Assembly: GCA_963837365.1 (NCBI GenBank)
Contig: CAWIMW010000003.1
Coordinates: 868,001 to 932,000 of the forward strand
DNA length: 64,000 bases
Direction: 5' to 3'
Source of the DNA: CAWBXL01 sp963837365
Lineage (GTDB): Bacteria > Acidobacteriota > Terriglobia > Terriglobales > Acidobacteriaceae
In this document: one piece after another, positions 1 through 8,199 of the stretch
Position numbering within the stretch: position 1 is the stretch's first letter
How the letters are laid out: each line of letters opens with the position of its first letter
Program-made: the position numbers and the translations under genes
Notes under the pieces: generated by a model
Told to the model about the DNA's origin: nothing
Seen by the model: the letters and a program-made list of their open reading frames with translations, nothing else
Database searches by the model: none

Positions 1-1
1 A

Positions 2-43
2 GGAGTTACAGGCACACGCGGCATCGGTGCGAATCAGAAGTGA
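2..43 (+). CDS. C-terminal tail of an upstream gene (possibly hisD)
   Basis: An open frame enters from outside the window and ends at the TGA at 41-43. Its last 13 residues read GVTGTRGIGANQK. The stop overlaps the GTG start of hisC as GTGA, the usual arrangement of adjacent genes in one operon. hisD commonly precedes hisC, so a histidinol dehydrogenase tail is a reasonable guess, but 13 residues are too few to identify the protein. Confidence 0.35.
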   Translation, partial: GVTGTRGIGANQK

Positions 44-1122
44 GGTCCGCCGTGCTTAAACCACGCGATGCAGTCCGCTATTTGAAGGAGTATCACCCGC
101 CGCTGGGAAACCGGCAAGGGTTGCGGTTGGACTTCAACGAGAATACGGTCGGATGTTCGCCGCGCGTGTTGCAGCGGTTACGATGTTTGAGCGGAGAGGA
201 ACTGGCGCGATATCCCGAGCGTGAGCCTAGCGAAAAGATCGTTGCGACTCACCTGGGAATCGAGCCGTCGGAGGTGTTGCTCACCAACGGCACCGACGAA
301 GCAATCCACCTGATCTGCGAGACCTATCTCGAGCCGGAGCACGAGGCGATCGTGGCTGTGCCTACGTTCGCCATGTATGAAATTTATTCCGGAGCAACCG
401 GAGCGCGCGTGGTTTCTGTGCAGGCCGATGACAGCTTCGAATTTCCGACCGAAAGAATTCTGGCCCAGATCAATTCACATACGCGATTGATTGCCATGGC
501 GAATCCCAATAATCCCACGGGAACACTGGCGTCTGCGGAAGATCTGCTGCGCATAGCCAGGGCTGCTCCGAATGCGGCATTACTGGTGGACGAAGCTTAC
601 TTCGAATTTGCCGGTGAGACCATGATGCCGCGTTGGCGCGATGTCCCGAATCTTTTTGTGTCGCGGACCTTTTCCAAGGCGTATGGCCTGGCTGGATTGC
701 GCATTGGAATTCTGACGGGGAATGTCGAGCAGATGGCTATGGTTCGGCGGGCAAGCTCTCCCTACAACCTTAATGTTGCAGCACTGGCTTGTTTACCGGA
801 GGCGCTGGCGGACCAGGAATATATCCGAAACTACGTGGATGAGGCGCTTCGCGGGCGTGTTGCGCTGGAAAACGAGTTAAAGAATCGAGGCATCCGCTAT
901 TGGCCGAGCCGGGCGAATTTTGTGCTGATGTATCTGGGCGGGGCGAACGCGGCATTCGTTCGTGCCATGCGCGAACGAGGCATTCTGGTGCGCGACCGGT
1001 CGAATGATCCGGGCTGCAAGGGCTGTGTGCGGATTACAGTGGGCTCGGCTGAACACAATGAACGATTGATGAAAGAACTCAGTGAGGTCTTGGATCGGAT
1101 GAAGGAGCATGTCAGTGCATGA
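40..1122 (+). CDS. hisC: Histidinol-phosphate aminotransferase
   Basis: PLP-dependent class I/II aminotransferase that converts imidazole-acetol phosphate and glutamate to histidinol phosphate in histidine synthesis; cytoplasmic. At 360 residues it has normal length. Visible motifs are LLTNGTDEAIH (cofactor phosphate region), NPNNPTGT, LLVDEAYFEF with the PLP-pyridine aspartate D184, and SRTFSKAYGLAG with the Schiff-base lysine K213. The GTG at 40 overlaps the preceding stop; a second in-frame GTG at 52 is an alternative start. The next gene is hisB after a 64-base hairpin-bearing gap. The his neighbours make the assignment firm. Confidence 0.95.
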   Translation: MRSAVLKPRDAVRYLKEYHPPLGNRQGLRLDFNENTVGCSPRVLQRLRCLSGEELARYPEREPSEKIVATHLGIEPSEVLLTNGTDEAIHLICETYLEPEHEAIVAVPTFAMYEIYSGATGARVVSVQADDSFEFPTERILAQINSHTRLIAMANPNNPTGTLASAEDLLRIARAAPNAALLVDEAYFEFAGETMMPRWRDVPNLFVSRTFSKAYGLAGLRIGILTGNVEQMAMVRRASSPYNLNVAALACLPEALADQEYIRNYVDEALRGRVALENELKNRGIRYWPSRANFVLMYLGGANAAFVRAMRERGILVRDRSNDPGCKGCVRITVGSAEHNERLMKELSEVLDRMKEHVSA

Positions 1123-1173
1123 GTAGCGCGGGCGAGACGCCCCCGCGACAGCCGCCGAGACGGCGGCGCTACA
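1123..1173. repeat. GC-rich hairpin repeat between hisC and hisB
   Basis: The gap between hisC and hisB is filled by a GC-rich unit bounded by GTAGCGC and its complement GCGCTAC. It contains internal stems, among them GCCGCCGAGACGGCG. Similar units (GTAGCGCGGGCG...GGCGGCGCTAC) recur between genes in acidobacterial genomes as I recall them. It lies inside the his transcript, so it could act as an RNA stability or processing element, but there is no T-tract to make it a classical terminator. Confidence 0.6.
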
Positions 1174-1186
1174 GTCGAGAGAACGA

Positions 1187-1777
1187 ATGACGAGAAAAGC
1201 AAAAATACGCCGCAGCACCAAAGAAACCGACATCAGGCTCGCGCTGAACATCGACGGGCGCGGGCAGTACCAAGTCTCAACCGGCATCCGCTTCTTCGAT
1301 CACATGCTGGAGCTGTTCGCGCATCATGGCGGATTCGATCTGGAATTGAAAGCGTCCGGCGATTTGGATGTCGATCAGCATCACACGGTAGAAGATGTGG
1401 GGATTGTTCTGGGCCAAGCTTTTACTAAGGCGCTGGGCGACAAAAAAGGGATATTGCGGGCGGGCTACTTTGTGATGCCGATGGACGAAACTCTGGGCTT
1501 GGCGGCAGTGGATTTTTCTGGACGTACGTCGGCAGTGATCGACACCAAAGTAAAAACGCGATTAGTAGGCGACCTGCAATCCGAATTGGTGTTTGATTTC
1601 TTTGAGGGATTTGCCCGCGGGGCAAACGCCGGTGTGCACTTGAAAATTTTGTACGGGCGCTCGAATCATCACAAGATTGAATCTTTGTTTAAGGCATTTG
1701 GCCGGGCACTGCGTGCGGCCTGCTGGCGCGACAAGCGCATGGCCAAGTTCATCCCCAGCACCAAAGGATTGCTGTAA
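1187..1777 (+). CDS. hisB: Imidazoleglycerol-phosphate dehydratase
   Basis: Monofunctional IGP dehydratase, the manganese enzyme that dehydrates imidazole glycerol phosphate to imidazole acetol phosphate. At 196 residues it has the standard length and lacks the histidinol-phosphatase domain of the bifunctional E. coli enzyme. The metal-binding histidine clusters are all present: FFDHMLELFAHHGGFDL, DQHHTVEDVG, and the C-terminal GRSNHHKIESLFKAFGRAL. The stop TAA overlaps the hisH start as TAATGA, so translation is probably coupled. Confidence 0.96.
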   Translation: MTRKAKIRRSTKETDIRLALNIDGRGQYQVSTGIRFFDHMLELFAHHGGFDLELKASGDLDVDQHHTVEDVGIVLGQAFTKALGDKKGILRAGYFVMPMDETLGLAAVDFSGRTSAVIDTKVKTRLVGDLQSELVFDFFEGFARGANAGVHLKILYGRSNHHKIESLFKAFGRALRAACWRDKRMAKFIPSTKGLL

Positions 1778-2367
1778 TGATTGCCATTGTTGACTACAAG
1801 GCCGGCAACCTGACTTCGGTGAAGAAAGCTTTTGATCATTTGGGCGCTGATGTCGTAGTGACAGCCGATCCCGACGTCGTGGTGAAAGCCGATAAGATTG
1901 TGCTGCCCGGAGTCGGACATTTCTCCGCAACTTGCGCGCTGAGTAGTGCCGGTTTGCGGGACGCGATTGCAGAGTCCGTGCGGCAGAAAGTCCCTTATCT
2001 CGGAATTTGCGTGGGTATGCAGTGGATGTTGGAATCGAGTGAAGAGGCTCCGGCGGTAAAGGGACTGGGTGTTTGGCCGGGAGCTTGCGAGCGCTTCCCC
2101 GTCAACGTGAAAGCTCCGCATGTGGGATGGAACCAGTTAGAACTTGGTGGACCTTCGCGGCTGTTGCAGGGTGTGGCTCCGCAGTCATTTGTTTACTTTA
2201 CTCACTCGTATCGTGTGCCGGTGATTGCCGCGACGGTGGCGGAGACGGAGTATGGCGGGAAATTTTCCGCGGTGGTGGAGCAGGACCATCTGTTTGGGGT
2301 GCAGTTTCATCCGGAGAAATCAGGAGCGGTAGGGCTGAGACTATTGCAGAATTTTTGCGGGTTGTAG
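1777..2367 (+). CDS. hisH: Imidazole glycerol phosphate synthase, glutaminase subunit
   Basis: Class I glutamine amidotransferase that supplies ammonia to HisF. It has 196 residues. The start MIAIVDYKAGNLTSVKKAF is typical of HisH. The nucleophile cysteine lies in YLGICVGMQWM and the catalytic His/Glu pair in VQFHPEKSG, so the triad is complete. It overlaps hisB by one base. Its partner hisF lies downstream after a 107-base gap that holds an inverted repeat. Confidence 0.96.
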   Translation: MIAIVDYKAGNLTSVKKAFDHLGADVVVTADPDVVVKADKIVLPGVGHFSATCALSSAGLRDAIAESVRQKVPYLGICVGMQWMLESSEEAPAVKGLGVWPGACERFPVNVKAPHVGWNQLELGGPSRLLQGVAPQSFVYFTHSYRVPVIAATVAETEYGGKFSAVVEQDHLFGVQFHPEKSGAVGLRLLQNFCGL

Positions 2368-2390
2368 TCCTCCGTGGCTGTTTCTTCTCT

Positions 2391-2467
2391 GTGGGATTCT
2401 GTGTTCTCTGTGGTTGGTTTTTAAAAGCTTGAACCACAGAGAACACAGAGGGGCACAGAGGTTTACA
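2391..2467. repeat. CACAGAG-type inverted repeat between hisH and hisF
   Basis: The 107-base gap holds a perfect 17-base inverted repeat. The left arm CTGTGTTCTCTGTGGTT is at 2399-2415 and the right arm AACCACAGAGAACACAG at 2432-2448, around a 16-base loop. Further CACAGAG copies follow up to the hisF start. The motif resembles the repeats near 42.9-43.2, 44.6-44.9 and 48.6 kb. As it lies inside an operon it is transcribed and should fold, but it has no terminator U-tract. Confidence 0.7.
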
Positions 2468-2474
2468 CAGAGAA

Positions 2475-3242
2475 ATGCTGACCAAACGCATCATCGCTTG
2501 CCTGGACGTCACGGCTGGGCGCGTGGTGAAGGGAATTAAATTCCTCAACCTGCGCGATGCCGGCGATCCGGCTGAGCTGGCAGCCTCACACAGCGCGAAC
2601 GGCGCGGATGAGGTCGTGCTGCTCGACATCTCAGCTACGCATGAGAATCGCGCAACGCTGGTGGATACGGTGCGCCGAACCGCGCGCGAGTTATTTATCC
2701 CGTTCACGGTGGGCGGCGGGATTCGCACCTTGCAGAATGCCGGCGAGATTTTCGACGCTGGCGCGGACAAGGTCAGCATCAACTCAGCTGCGATTGCCGA
2801 TCCTACTTTGATTACGCAGATTGCCAACCGCTTTGGCTCGCAGGCGGCGATTGTGGCGATTGATGCCAAACGGTCGAATGGGCCGGGGAAATTTGAAGTT
2901 TATACCCATGGCGGCCGGAAAACTTCAGGACGCGATGCGGTCGAGTGGGCCCGTGAAGCCGAGAAGCGCGGCGCGGGAGAAATCCTGCTGACTTCGATGG
3001 ACCGCGACGGCACTGGCATCGGCTTCGATTGCGAGCTGACCGCTGCCGTTGGAGACGCCGTGCGCATTCCCGTCATTGCTTCCGGCGGCGCGGGTGGCGC
3101 TCAGCATTTTGTTGAAGTCTTCGGCGCGGGCCATGCCGATGCGGCGCTGGCGGCGTCTATCTTTCATTTTGGGTTGAGTTCGTTTTCGGATCTGAAACAG
3201 CAGTTGCAGACGGCTGGCATTCCGGTGAGGTTTCCGTGCTGA
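2475..3242 (+). CDS. hisF: Imidazole glycerol phosphate synthase, cyclase subunit
   Basis: The (beta/alpha)8-barrel cyclase makes imidazole glycerol phosphate and AICAR from PRFAR and HisH-derived ammonia. It has 255 residues. MLTKRIIACLDVTAGRVVKG carries the first catalytic aspartate (D11) and IVAIDAKR the second. The phosphate-binding loops TVGGGIRT and VIASGGAGG are present. The C-terminus overlaps the hisA start by seven bases, indicating coupling. The order H-F-A differs from the common H-A-F order. Confidence 0.96.
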   Translation: MLTKRIIACLDVTAGRVVKGIKFLNLRDAGDPAELAASHSANGADEVVLLDISATHENRATLVDTVRRTARELFIPFTVGGGIRTLQNAGEIFDAGADKVSINSAAIADPTLITQIANRFGSQAAIVAIDAKRSNGPGKFEVYTHGGRKTSGRDAVEWAREAEKRGAGEILLTSMDRDGTGIGFDCELTAAVGDAVRIPVIASGGAGGAQHFVEVFGAGHADAALAASIFHFGLSSFSDLKQQLQTAGIPVRFPC

Positions 3243-3946
3243 TTCCTTCGATTGATTTGATGGGCGGGAAGATTGTCCAGTTGGTGCAGGGGCAGAAGAA
3301 GGCCCTGGAGTTCGAAAATTTCGACGAGTGGGTGGAGCGGTTTACCGGGTTTCCGCTGGTGCAGCTGATTGATCTGGATGCCGCCATCGGGACTGGTGAC
3401 AACCGCGCGCTCATCGGCGATTTCGTCCGGCGGCTTCCCTGCCAGGTGGGCGGCGGCATTCGTACGATTACAACCGCGCAGGAAATTCTGGCGCTGGGTG
3501 CGCGGCGGGTGATTCTGGGATCGAGTCTGATTGCGGCGGGAAAAGCGAACACCGCTTTCTCACAGGAGATCGCTAAGTCCGTCGGCGCGGACAAGCTGGT
3601 GTTCGCCGTCGATGCCAAGGGCGGCAGGGTCGCAATCCGCGGTTGGCGCGAGGAGACGGCGCTGACTCCGGTGGAGATGATTCGCGCGCTGGATGCGTGG
3701 TGCGCTGGGTTTCTTTATACACACATTGACACCGAAGGATTGATGCAGGGGATTCCGTTTGATACGGTGCGCGAGCTGCGTGCGGCAACTACGAAGCAAT
3801 TGATTGCGGCGGGCGGAATTTCTACTAACTTAGAGATTGAGCAACTGCATGAGATGGGCGTGGATGCGGTGGTGGGGATGGCGCTGTATTTGGGGAGGGT
3901 GGATTTGGGGGCGATGCGGCGTGCTGGCGTTCCTTCTTCAAGCTAG
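3236..3946 (+). CDS. hisA: ProFAR isomerase (phosphoribosylformimino-AICAR-phosphate isomerase)
   Basis: HisA performs the Amadori rearrangement of ProFAR to PRFAR. It is a 236-residue barrel paralogous to HisF. MLIPSIDLMGGKIVQLVQG carries the catalytic aspartate near residue 7, QVGGGIRTI is the phosphate loop, and YTHIDTEGLMQG carries the second aspartate region. It starts at a GTG inside the hisF 3' end. A tryptophan-synthesis PriA role is possible for this fold, but the his operon context favours HisA. It is the last his gene in view; hisG, hisI and hisE are not in the window. Confidence 0.94.
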   Translation: MLIPSIDLMGGKIVQLVQGQKKALEFENFDEWVERFTGFPLVQLIDLDAAIGTGDNRALIGDFVRRLPCQVGGGIRTITTAQEILALGARRVILGSSLIAAGKANTAFSQEIAKSVGADKLVFAVDAKGGRVAIRGWREETALTPVEMIRALDAWCAGFLYTHIDTEGLMQGIPFDTVRELRAATTKQLIAAGGISTNLEIEQLHEMGVDAVVGMALYLGRVDLGAMRRAGVPSSS

Positions 3947-4070
3947 GCGCAGGTATAGGACTTTGAACCATCGCTTGATGGCCTGTTTTTTCTTCTCGGG
4001 TTCTTCTCCCGACTCTGCGCTATACTTTCTCTTCCCTCCCCTCGCTGCATCCTTATCATCGAGAACGACA

Positions 4071-5504
4071 ATGACACTGAAATTAGTCGCCAGACTGGTG
4101 CTGCCCATCGTTTGTTCCTTCGCGATTCCTAGTCTTGCCCAAAGCGAAGCGCCATTGTTGCATTGTGAGGACTGGTCGAGAGCCACTGCGAGTGTCACGG
4201 TCGAGGATCTGAACGCCGAGTATGACCGGGTGCAGAAGGGATACTCGAACGATGCTCCACCAACAGTTCTGGAAACTGTGAAACTGCCGTACTTGCGTGG
4301 CTTGCAATATGGGTATCTCGTAGCCCTTGAAGATGGTTACCGGTTTTTCCGTTCTGAATCAGGAGAAGATCCTGACAAAGAGCTACCTCCGACGTGGGGG
4401 ACTTTACTATTCCCGCGTGTAGGCGCATCTTGGTCTGACTTTATCGGTGCCATTGACGCATTTTGCAACAATTCAGACCACGCGACAAATGATGTCGCCG
4501 AAGCCGTAGTCACAGTGCTGAACGAAGCGAATGCTCGTGCCGACAGAATCGGGTCGGATGAACGAAGCATCCTCTTTGTTGGGTTCGGGTGTGCGCAGTA
4601 CCATGAGCACCCTAGGGCAGCGTTTGTCGATGGCTACAGAGACGGCCAGCGCCTGTTCTGGTTGCTCCTAAAGAAGGCAGGAGTAACGGACAAGATTCCT
4701 GCGTGGAAGAACTACCTAACGGCATTGAACGTTCATCAGTTTGAGCTTCCAGCAGGCAAAGAGCTAAGCACAGTTATCGGTGACTTCTGTGCCGACACGA
4801 AAAACAAGAACATACCGTTTGTGTTTGCAGCAAACATAGCCGCAATGCAGGCACGTGGTGAGGACCAGGACGCCGATCCGTTGCTTGAACATTTATATTG
4901 CAGCGACCTGCCAACACTGTGGGCAAATGGGCAGCAGGCGAAGGGTAAGACCTGTCTGGGAGTGATTGTTTTCCTGGTGACAAAGCCAGTGTTGGAAAAG
5001 CCCTTTAGCTACATGGTTGGCATCATTAATACTTCGCAGACCAACATAGAAGTGGACTGGTCCCAATGGACTTTGTCTTGGAAAGACAAGAGCAAGGAAG
5101 AGAAGCGCAACCCAGCACTCGACCCCGACAAGGTCGCGCATTCTATTGAACGACGTTCCACAATAGCGGCGTCTCTTGCAGCCTTTGGAGCGTCGATGTC
5201 AGCGAACGCGCCACAAAAGGCTGTGATAACTGGGCCACAAGGCACCAGCACTGTGACCATCTACCCGCAACCGGGCCTGGCAACTGCTGCGGCATCGCAA
5301 GCTGCTGCCACAACAGCAAGACCAGGGATGGAGCTTGCGAGCGCACTTTCTGACTCGTCTCTGCGAAGAACCACGCTGTTTCCGGGTGGCGAAACTGGTG
5401 GCAGGATGGTGTACTTCGCAAAGCCGAAAGGCAATGGCGAAGCCAGCGTCCAAGTGCACATTCCGGGCTTGCCGACGTTTTCACTCGAAGTAAACACGAA
5501 ATAA
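4071..5504 (+). CDS. Secreted hypothetical protein
   Basis: I do not recognise this family. The frame is open from 3837, but the ATG at 4071 gives a clean signal peptide (MTLKLVARLVLPIVCSF then a hydrophobic stretch ending SLAQ), so I place the start there, giving 477 residues. The mature protein has repeated acidic and aromatic segments (GLQYGYLVALEDGYRFF, FVDGYRDGQRLFWLLL), which look like a duplicated helical unit. An Ala/Pro/Thr-rich stretch precedes a beta-rich C-terminus ending in PGLPTFSLEVNTK. It probably acts in the periplasm. It is not part of the his operon by function. Confidence 0.75.
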   Translation: MTLKLVARLVLPIVCSFAIPSLAQSEAPLLHCEDWSRATASVTVEDLNAEYDRVQKGYSNDAPPTVLETVKLPYLRGLQYGYLVALEDGYRFFRSESGEDPDKELPPTWGTLLFPRVGASWSDFIGAIDAFCNNSDHATNDVAEAVVTVLNEANARADRIGSDERSILFVGFGCAQYHEHPRAAFVDGYRDGQRLFWLLLKKAGVTDKIPAWKNYLTALNVHQFELPAGKELSTVIGDFCADTKNKNIPFVFAANIAAMQARGEDQDADPLLEHLYCSDLPTLWANGQQAKGKTCLGVIVFLVTKPVLEKPFSYMVGIINTSQTNIEVDWSQWTLSWKDKSKEEKRNPALDPDKVAHSIERRSTIAASLAAFGASMSANAPQKAVITGPQGTSTVTIYPQPGLATAAASQAAATTARPGMELASALSDSSLRRTTLFPGGETGGRMVYFAKPKGNGEASVQVHIPGLPTFSLEVNTK

Positions 5505-5534
5505 GCTCATTTTGCGGATGGCCGGACAATGAGC
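5505..5534. terminator. Hairpin between convergent genes
   Basis: Directly after the TAA of the preceding gene lies GCTCATT (5505-5511), with its complement AATGAGC at 5528-5534 and a 16-base loop. It sits exactly between two convergent stop codons, as a two-way terminator would. The stem is only seven pairs and no long T-run follows, so it is a weak candidate. Confidence 0.35.
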
Positions 5535-5536
5535 GA

Positions 5537-5992
5537 CTATTTTGTGGTGTCGACGAACGTGTGTCGTTCAGTGTTCTTGCCGTCCCAGAATTTCTCAATC
5601 TCCGTGGTGATCAGATTTCTCGTCTTCAAGTCCAGTTGTCCATCATTGCCAAAGGCGAACGGCCCAACTACCAAACTCATTGTGCGGTCAGGATTGGCAC
5701 GCTTCTGGTGCAACTTGTAGCCAATATTGTCCGAGTTTGCGGCGGGGATTATTGGCGACCAAGATGGGTGCCGCTCAATATCTAGATTTTGTGTGGAGTT
5801 AATTTCATCCAGCAGCGCATCAATTGCTTGAACCATACTAAGTTTCCCCCTCTTGGATCGTTTTGGGTTAGTTTCTAGGCGTTCCTTAAGATAATCAATA
5901 AAAGTCGAAGAGATACTTTCTCCGAGTTCTTTCTGTGCTCTGTTCCAGAGCGGCAGATCAGAGTCTTTGATGTAAATCGTTTTGTTTGCCAC
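5537..5992 (-). CDS. Hypothetical protein with EXLDI-like N-terminus
   Basis: A 151-residue soluble protein of unknown function. Its N-terminus, ANKTIYIKDSDLPLWNRAQ, resembles from memory the start of EXLDI-family proteins (NKTIYVSEADLPLFERAQ), followed by a helical segment, ISSTFIDYLKERLE, of the kind seen in small ribbon-helix-helix regulators. The start is a GTG at 5992 with a GAGG ten bases upstream. It lies beside a toxin-antitoxin pair but has no visible partner of its own. It could be a DNA-binding regulator; this is inference from the N-terminus only. Confidence 0.65.
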   Translation of the reverse strand: MANKTIYIKDSDLPLWNRAQKELGESISSTFIDYLKERLETNPKRSKRGKLSMVQAIDALLDEINSTQNLDIERHPSWSPIIPAANSDNIGYKLHQKRANPDRTMSLVVGPFAFGNDGQLDLKTRNLITTEIEKFWDGKNTERHTFVDTTK

Positions 5993-6079
5993 GCTCGTAG
6001 AACCTCGCTGAGATTATACTCATACATGCACGTGTATTTGCAAGTGCAATCGGAAATTCACTTTTAGCCGTATCGACTG

Positions 6080-6340
6080 GTGTCGTCCCTGCCGGGACTC
6101 GCACTTACACTCCTCCCACCCGGCACTTCCGTGCCGGGCTTTCTCATTTCGTGCCTTCGGCACTGCTGTAATGCTGGGGATGGGGTTCGCGTCAAGGCCG
6201 GAGTGTATTGAAATTCTTCCTACGACGGTGAATTTGCCCGCTGCTTTGCGCTAGTGCCGAAGGCACGGGATGGGAAAGCCCGGCATGGTAATGCCGGGGC
6301 GACTTGCAAACAACCCGCAAGTCCCGCAGGGACGGCACGG
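6080..6340. repeat. Long imperfect inverted-repeat element, MITE-like
   Basis: The gene-free stretch 5993-6392 is largely a 260-base element with two arms of about 85 bases. The left arm (6080-6165) contains GTCGTCCCTGC, then CCGTGCCGGGCTTTC and CGTGCCTTCGGCAC. The right arm (6253-6339) carries the complements in reverse order: GTGCCGAAGGCACG, GGAAAGCCCGGCATGG and GCAGGGACGGCAC. The arms match with scattered differences. There is no open frame inside. It could be a non-autonomous transposable element or a REP cluster; it ends about 50 bases before higA. Confidence 0.65.
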
Positions 6341-6392
6341 TTCTAATTTCCTGAAAATGGACACCGCCTTTGAGCAAGAAGCCGGGTTACAA

Positions 6393-6701
6393 CTATCCCT
6401 GTGCGCGTAGTTCCTGAAGCCCATGCTGACGGCGGACCTTGATTTTGCTCTCGTCTTTGCGGGCCTGTGCGAGATCGTAGGCAAGCTGCATCCGCAACCA
6501 AGTTTCCGGCGTGCTGCCGAATGCCTTGGAGAGACGGATCGCCATCTGGGGGCTGATCCCCGACTTGCCGTGGATAACGTTGTTGAGGGTCTGCCGGGTG
6601 ACGCCGAGGGCCTCTGCTGCCTCCGTGACGGAGAGGCCCAAGGGTTCAAGACACGCGCTGCGAATACTGCGTCCGGGGTGCGGCGGGTTTTTCATCGGCA
6701 T
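6393..6701 (-). CDS. higA: HigA-family antitoxin, XRE-type helix-turn-helix
   Basis: Antitoxin and autorepressor of a type II toxin-antitoxin pair. It has 102 residues. MPMKNPPHPGRSIRSACLEP is the typical HigA N-terminus, and the HTH is LSVTEAAEALGVTRQTLNNV followed by SGISPQMAIRLSKAFG and a TPETWLRMQLAYDL segment, all characteristic of VapI/HigA proteins. A strong AAGGAG lies nine bases before the ATG. The toxin gene is upstream with a 23-base gap, which is the toxin-first order typical of higBA. Confidence 0.92.
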   Translation of the reverse strand: MPMKNPPHPGRSIRSACLEPLGLSVTEAAEALGVTRQTLNNVIHGKSGISPQMAIRLSKAFGSTPETWLRMQLAYDLAQARKDESKIKVRRQHGLQELRAQG

Positions 6702-6724
6702 AATGTTTTGCTCCTTGTTCGGTA

Positions 6725-7003
6725 CTAGTGGTAATCGGTCAGTTCAACGTCAATCGCATCCGTGCCGGCAAAGCGGAAAATAATACGCCAGTTCGCCCGC
6801 ACCGTGACTGACCAGAAGCCTTTCAACCCGCCCTTCAAGGGATGCAGCCGATAACCGGGGAGGTCCATGGCCTGCGGGGCCTCGGCTTCGTCGAGCCGGG
6901 CGAGGACGTCTTCAACGTTGTCGAGTAAGTCGGGACGTATTCCGCTACGGTCTCCCTGCTCGTACAGCCGTTTGAGGCCGCGATGCTTGAAGCTCCTGAT
7001 CAT
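6725..7003 (-). CDS. higB: HigB-family toxin (RelE superfamily mRNA interferase)
   Basis: A 92-residue RelE/HigB-type toxin expected to cleave mRNA on the ribosome. MIRSFKHRGLKRLYEQGD is the common HigB start, and the core has LHPLKGGLKGFWSVTV and NWRIIFRFAG, ending DVELTDYH, as in HigB proteins. The gene is intact. A near-consensus promoter lies immediately upstream, so the leader is only about eight bases and there is no evident Shine-Dalgarno site. Antitoxin higA follows directly. Confidence 0.92.
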   Translation of the reverse strand: MIRSFKHRGLKRLYEQGDRSGIRPDLLDNVEDVLARLDEAEAPQAMDLPGYRLHPLKGGLKGFWSVTVRANWRIIFRFAGTDAIDVELTDYH

Positions 7004-7018
7004 CAGGGCACATCATGA

Positions 7019-7047
7019 AGTGTAAAGTGTACATTGTCACTTGTCAA
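7019..7047 (-). promoter_or_regulatory. higBA promoter with candidate HigA operator
   Basis: Read on the minus strand, TTGACA (7047-7042), a 17-base spacer and TACACT (7024-7019) form a near-consensus sigma-70 promoter pointing at higB. The spacer holds AAGTG (7025-7029) and CACTT (7038-7042), an inverted pair separated by eight bases. This is a plausible site where HigA would block RNA polymerase. The predicted transcript starts about nine bases before the higB ATG. Confidence 0.7.
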
Positions 7048-7079
7048 CTGGGCGTGGGCAGTAGAGCGTAGCGAAAAAG

Positions 7080-7120
7080 GAGGAATCTGTTTTCCTGGAC
7101 AGAGAACAAACAGATTCCTC
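7080..7120. repeat. 13-bp perfect inverted repeat
   Basis: GAGGAATCTGTTT at 7080-7092 is repeated as its exact complement AAACAGATTCCTC at 7108-7120 around a 15-base loop. CGAAATGACAAG follows. The right half plus the GAATGACA tail resembles the sequence at 47828-47893. It lies in the roughly 300-base gap between higB and the next gene, where nothing else is apparent apart from the higBA promoter. Its function is unknown. Confidence 0.55.
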
Positions 7121-7317
7121 GCGCCAAAACCCGGCGCTTCGAAATGACAAGTAGTTGAGGGGCGCAACGATTTCATGCAGCCGACTCTCTCTGGTCAGGT
7201 AAAAGCAGCTAGACCTCGTGCACGACCCATAGTGTTACCCAAGTAAGGTACGTACCACAAAAATGCCCTCCTCTCAGGCAGGCAACCACATAAACTCAAA
7301 CCATTAGTGAGGTGCAT

Positions 7318-8040
7318 ATGACTCGTCTAACCCTGTGGATCATGTCGCTGCTGATCTGTTTAGGTGCGCGCGCCATCGCGCAGGAACAAATCTTCGACAT
7401 GGACGACGAGCCGCACTACTCGCGCATTTTCAACAACGAGTACTGCCGCGCGTATGTCGTCAGCTTAAACCGCTTGGAGGAGACCAAACCAGTTGTGCAT
7501 AAACACGACTGGGTGCGGATGACGCTGGGTGGTACGGTCGAACAAGCATGGGGTAGCACGCTGTATTCGAACGCACCCTATGAAGACCCTGATGGCTACA
7601 TCGTTTCGTTTCTCTATCCGGTGAGCCGCGTAAGCTTGCGAAATCCCAGCAATACACCGTACCGCGCGCTGATTATCGAAATCATGCAGGGAGACGACAG
7701 CCGGAATCGTTTGAATGATCCATCGCTGGCACCATTTGCCCAAACGGTTGGTCCGGGGGTTGATCCTCATGTGTCGTATGTCACCACTTTGACGAAAACC
7801 TCGGTGGAAATATCGAATGTTCAGTTGCTTGGTAGCACCTCGGAGGAACTGCATTCGCCCGGGGTAGGGTCCCTGCTGGTTGCGATCACCGATCTTCATC
7901 TGTCGCGGCAGCTGAAAGGTGAGGCATCAACGGAATTGCAGCTTTCTAAAGGTGATGTGCAGTGGCTTCCGGGTGCAGCACCCACATTCAAGAATCTGGA
8001 CAAAGACTCCGCGCGCTTTGTGGTTCTGGAAATGAAGTGA
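7318..8040 (+). CDS. Secreted cupin-like hypothetical protein
   Basis: A 240-residue exported protein. The ATG at 7318 is preceded by GTGAGG at a good distance, and translation gives a signal peptide (MTRLTLWIMSLLICLGARAI, cleavage near IAQ). The mature part has a short-beta-strand pattern with HKHDWVRMTLGG, which could be a cupin motif 1, and a second similar half from about residue 155 (VQLLGSTSEELHSPGVGSLL). This suggests a duplicated cupin fold. No enzymatic role can be assigned, and the cupin assignment is tentative. Confidence 0.7.
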   Translation: MTRLTLWIMSLLICLGARAIAQEQIFDMDDEPHYSRIFNNEYCRAYVVSLNRLEETKPVVHKHDWVRMTLGGTVEQAWGSTLYSNAPYEDPDGYIVSFLYPVSRVSLRNPSNTPYRALIIEIMQGDDSRNRLNDPSLAPFAQTVGPGVDPHVSYVTTLTKTSVEISNVQLLGSTSEELHSPGVGSLLVAITDLHLSRQLKGEASTELQLSKGDVQWLPGAAPTFKNLDKDSARFVVLEMK

Positions 8041-8199
8041 GGTGGTGTTCGTCCCCGGCTGTCTGCGTTGCTGCCGGTGTATCGCCACTGAAGTACAGTC
8101 GCGTCCCTGCCTACTACCTTTGGTTGAATCCCTGTCTCTCGAATCGCAGTAAACTCCTCTTGCAGCCATAGAATCTATATAAGAGGGCTAGTTTGCGTT

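Noticed and set aside
3837..4070. N-terminal extension of the secreted protein gene at 4071
   Set aside because: It overlaps the hisA 3' end and would bury the signal peptide.
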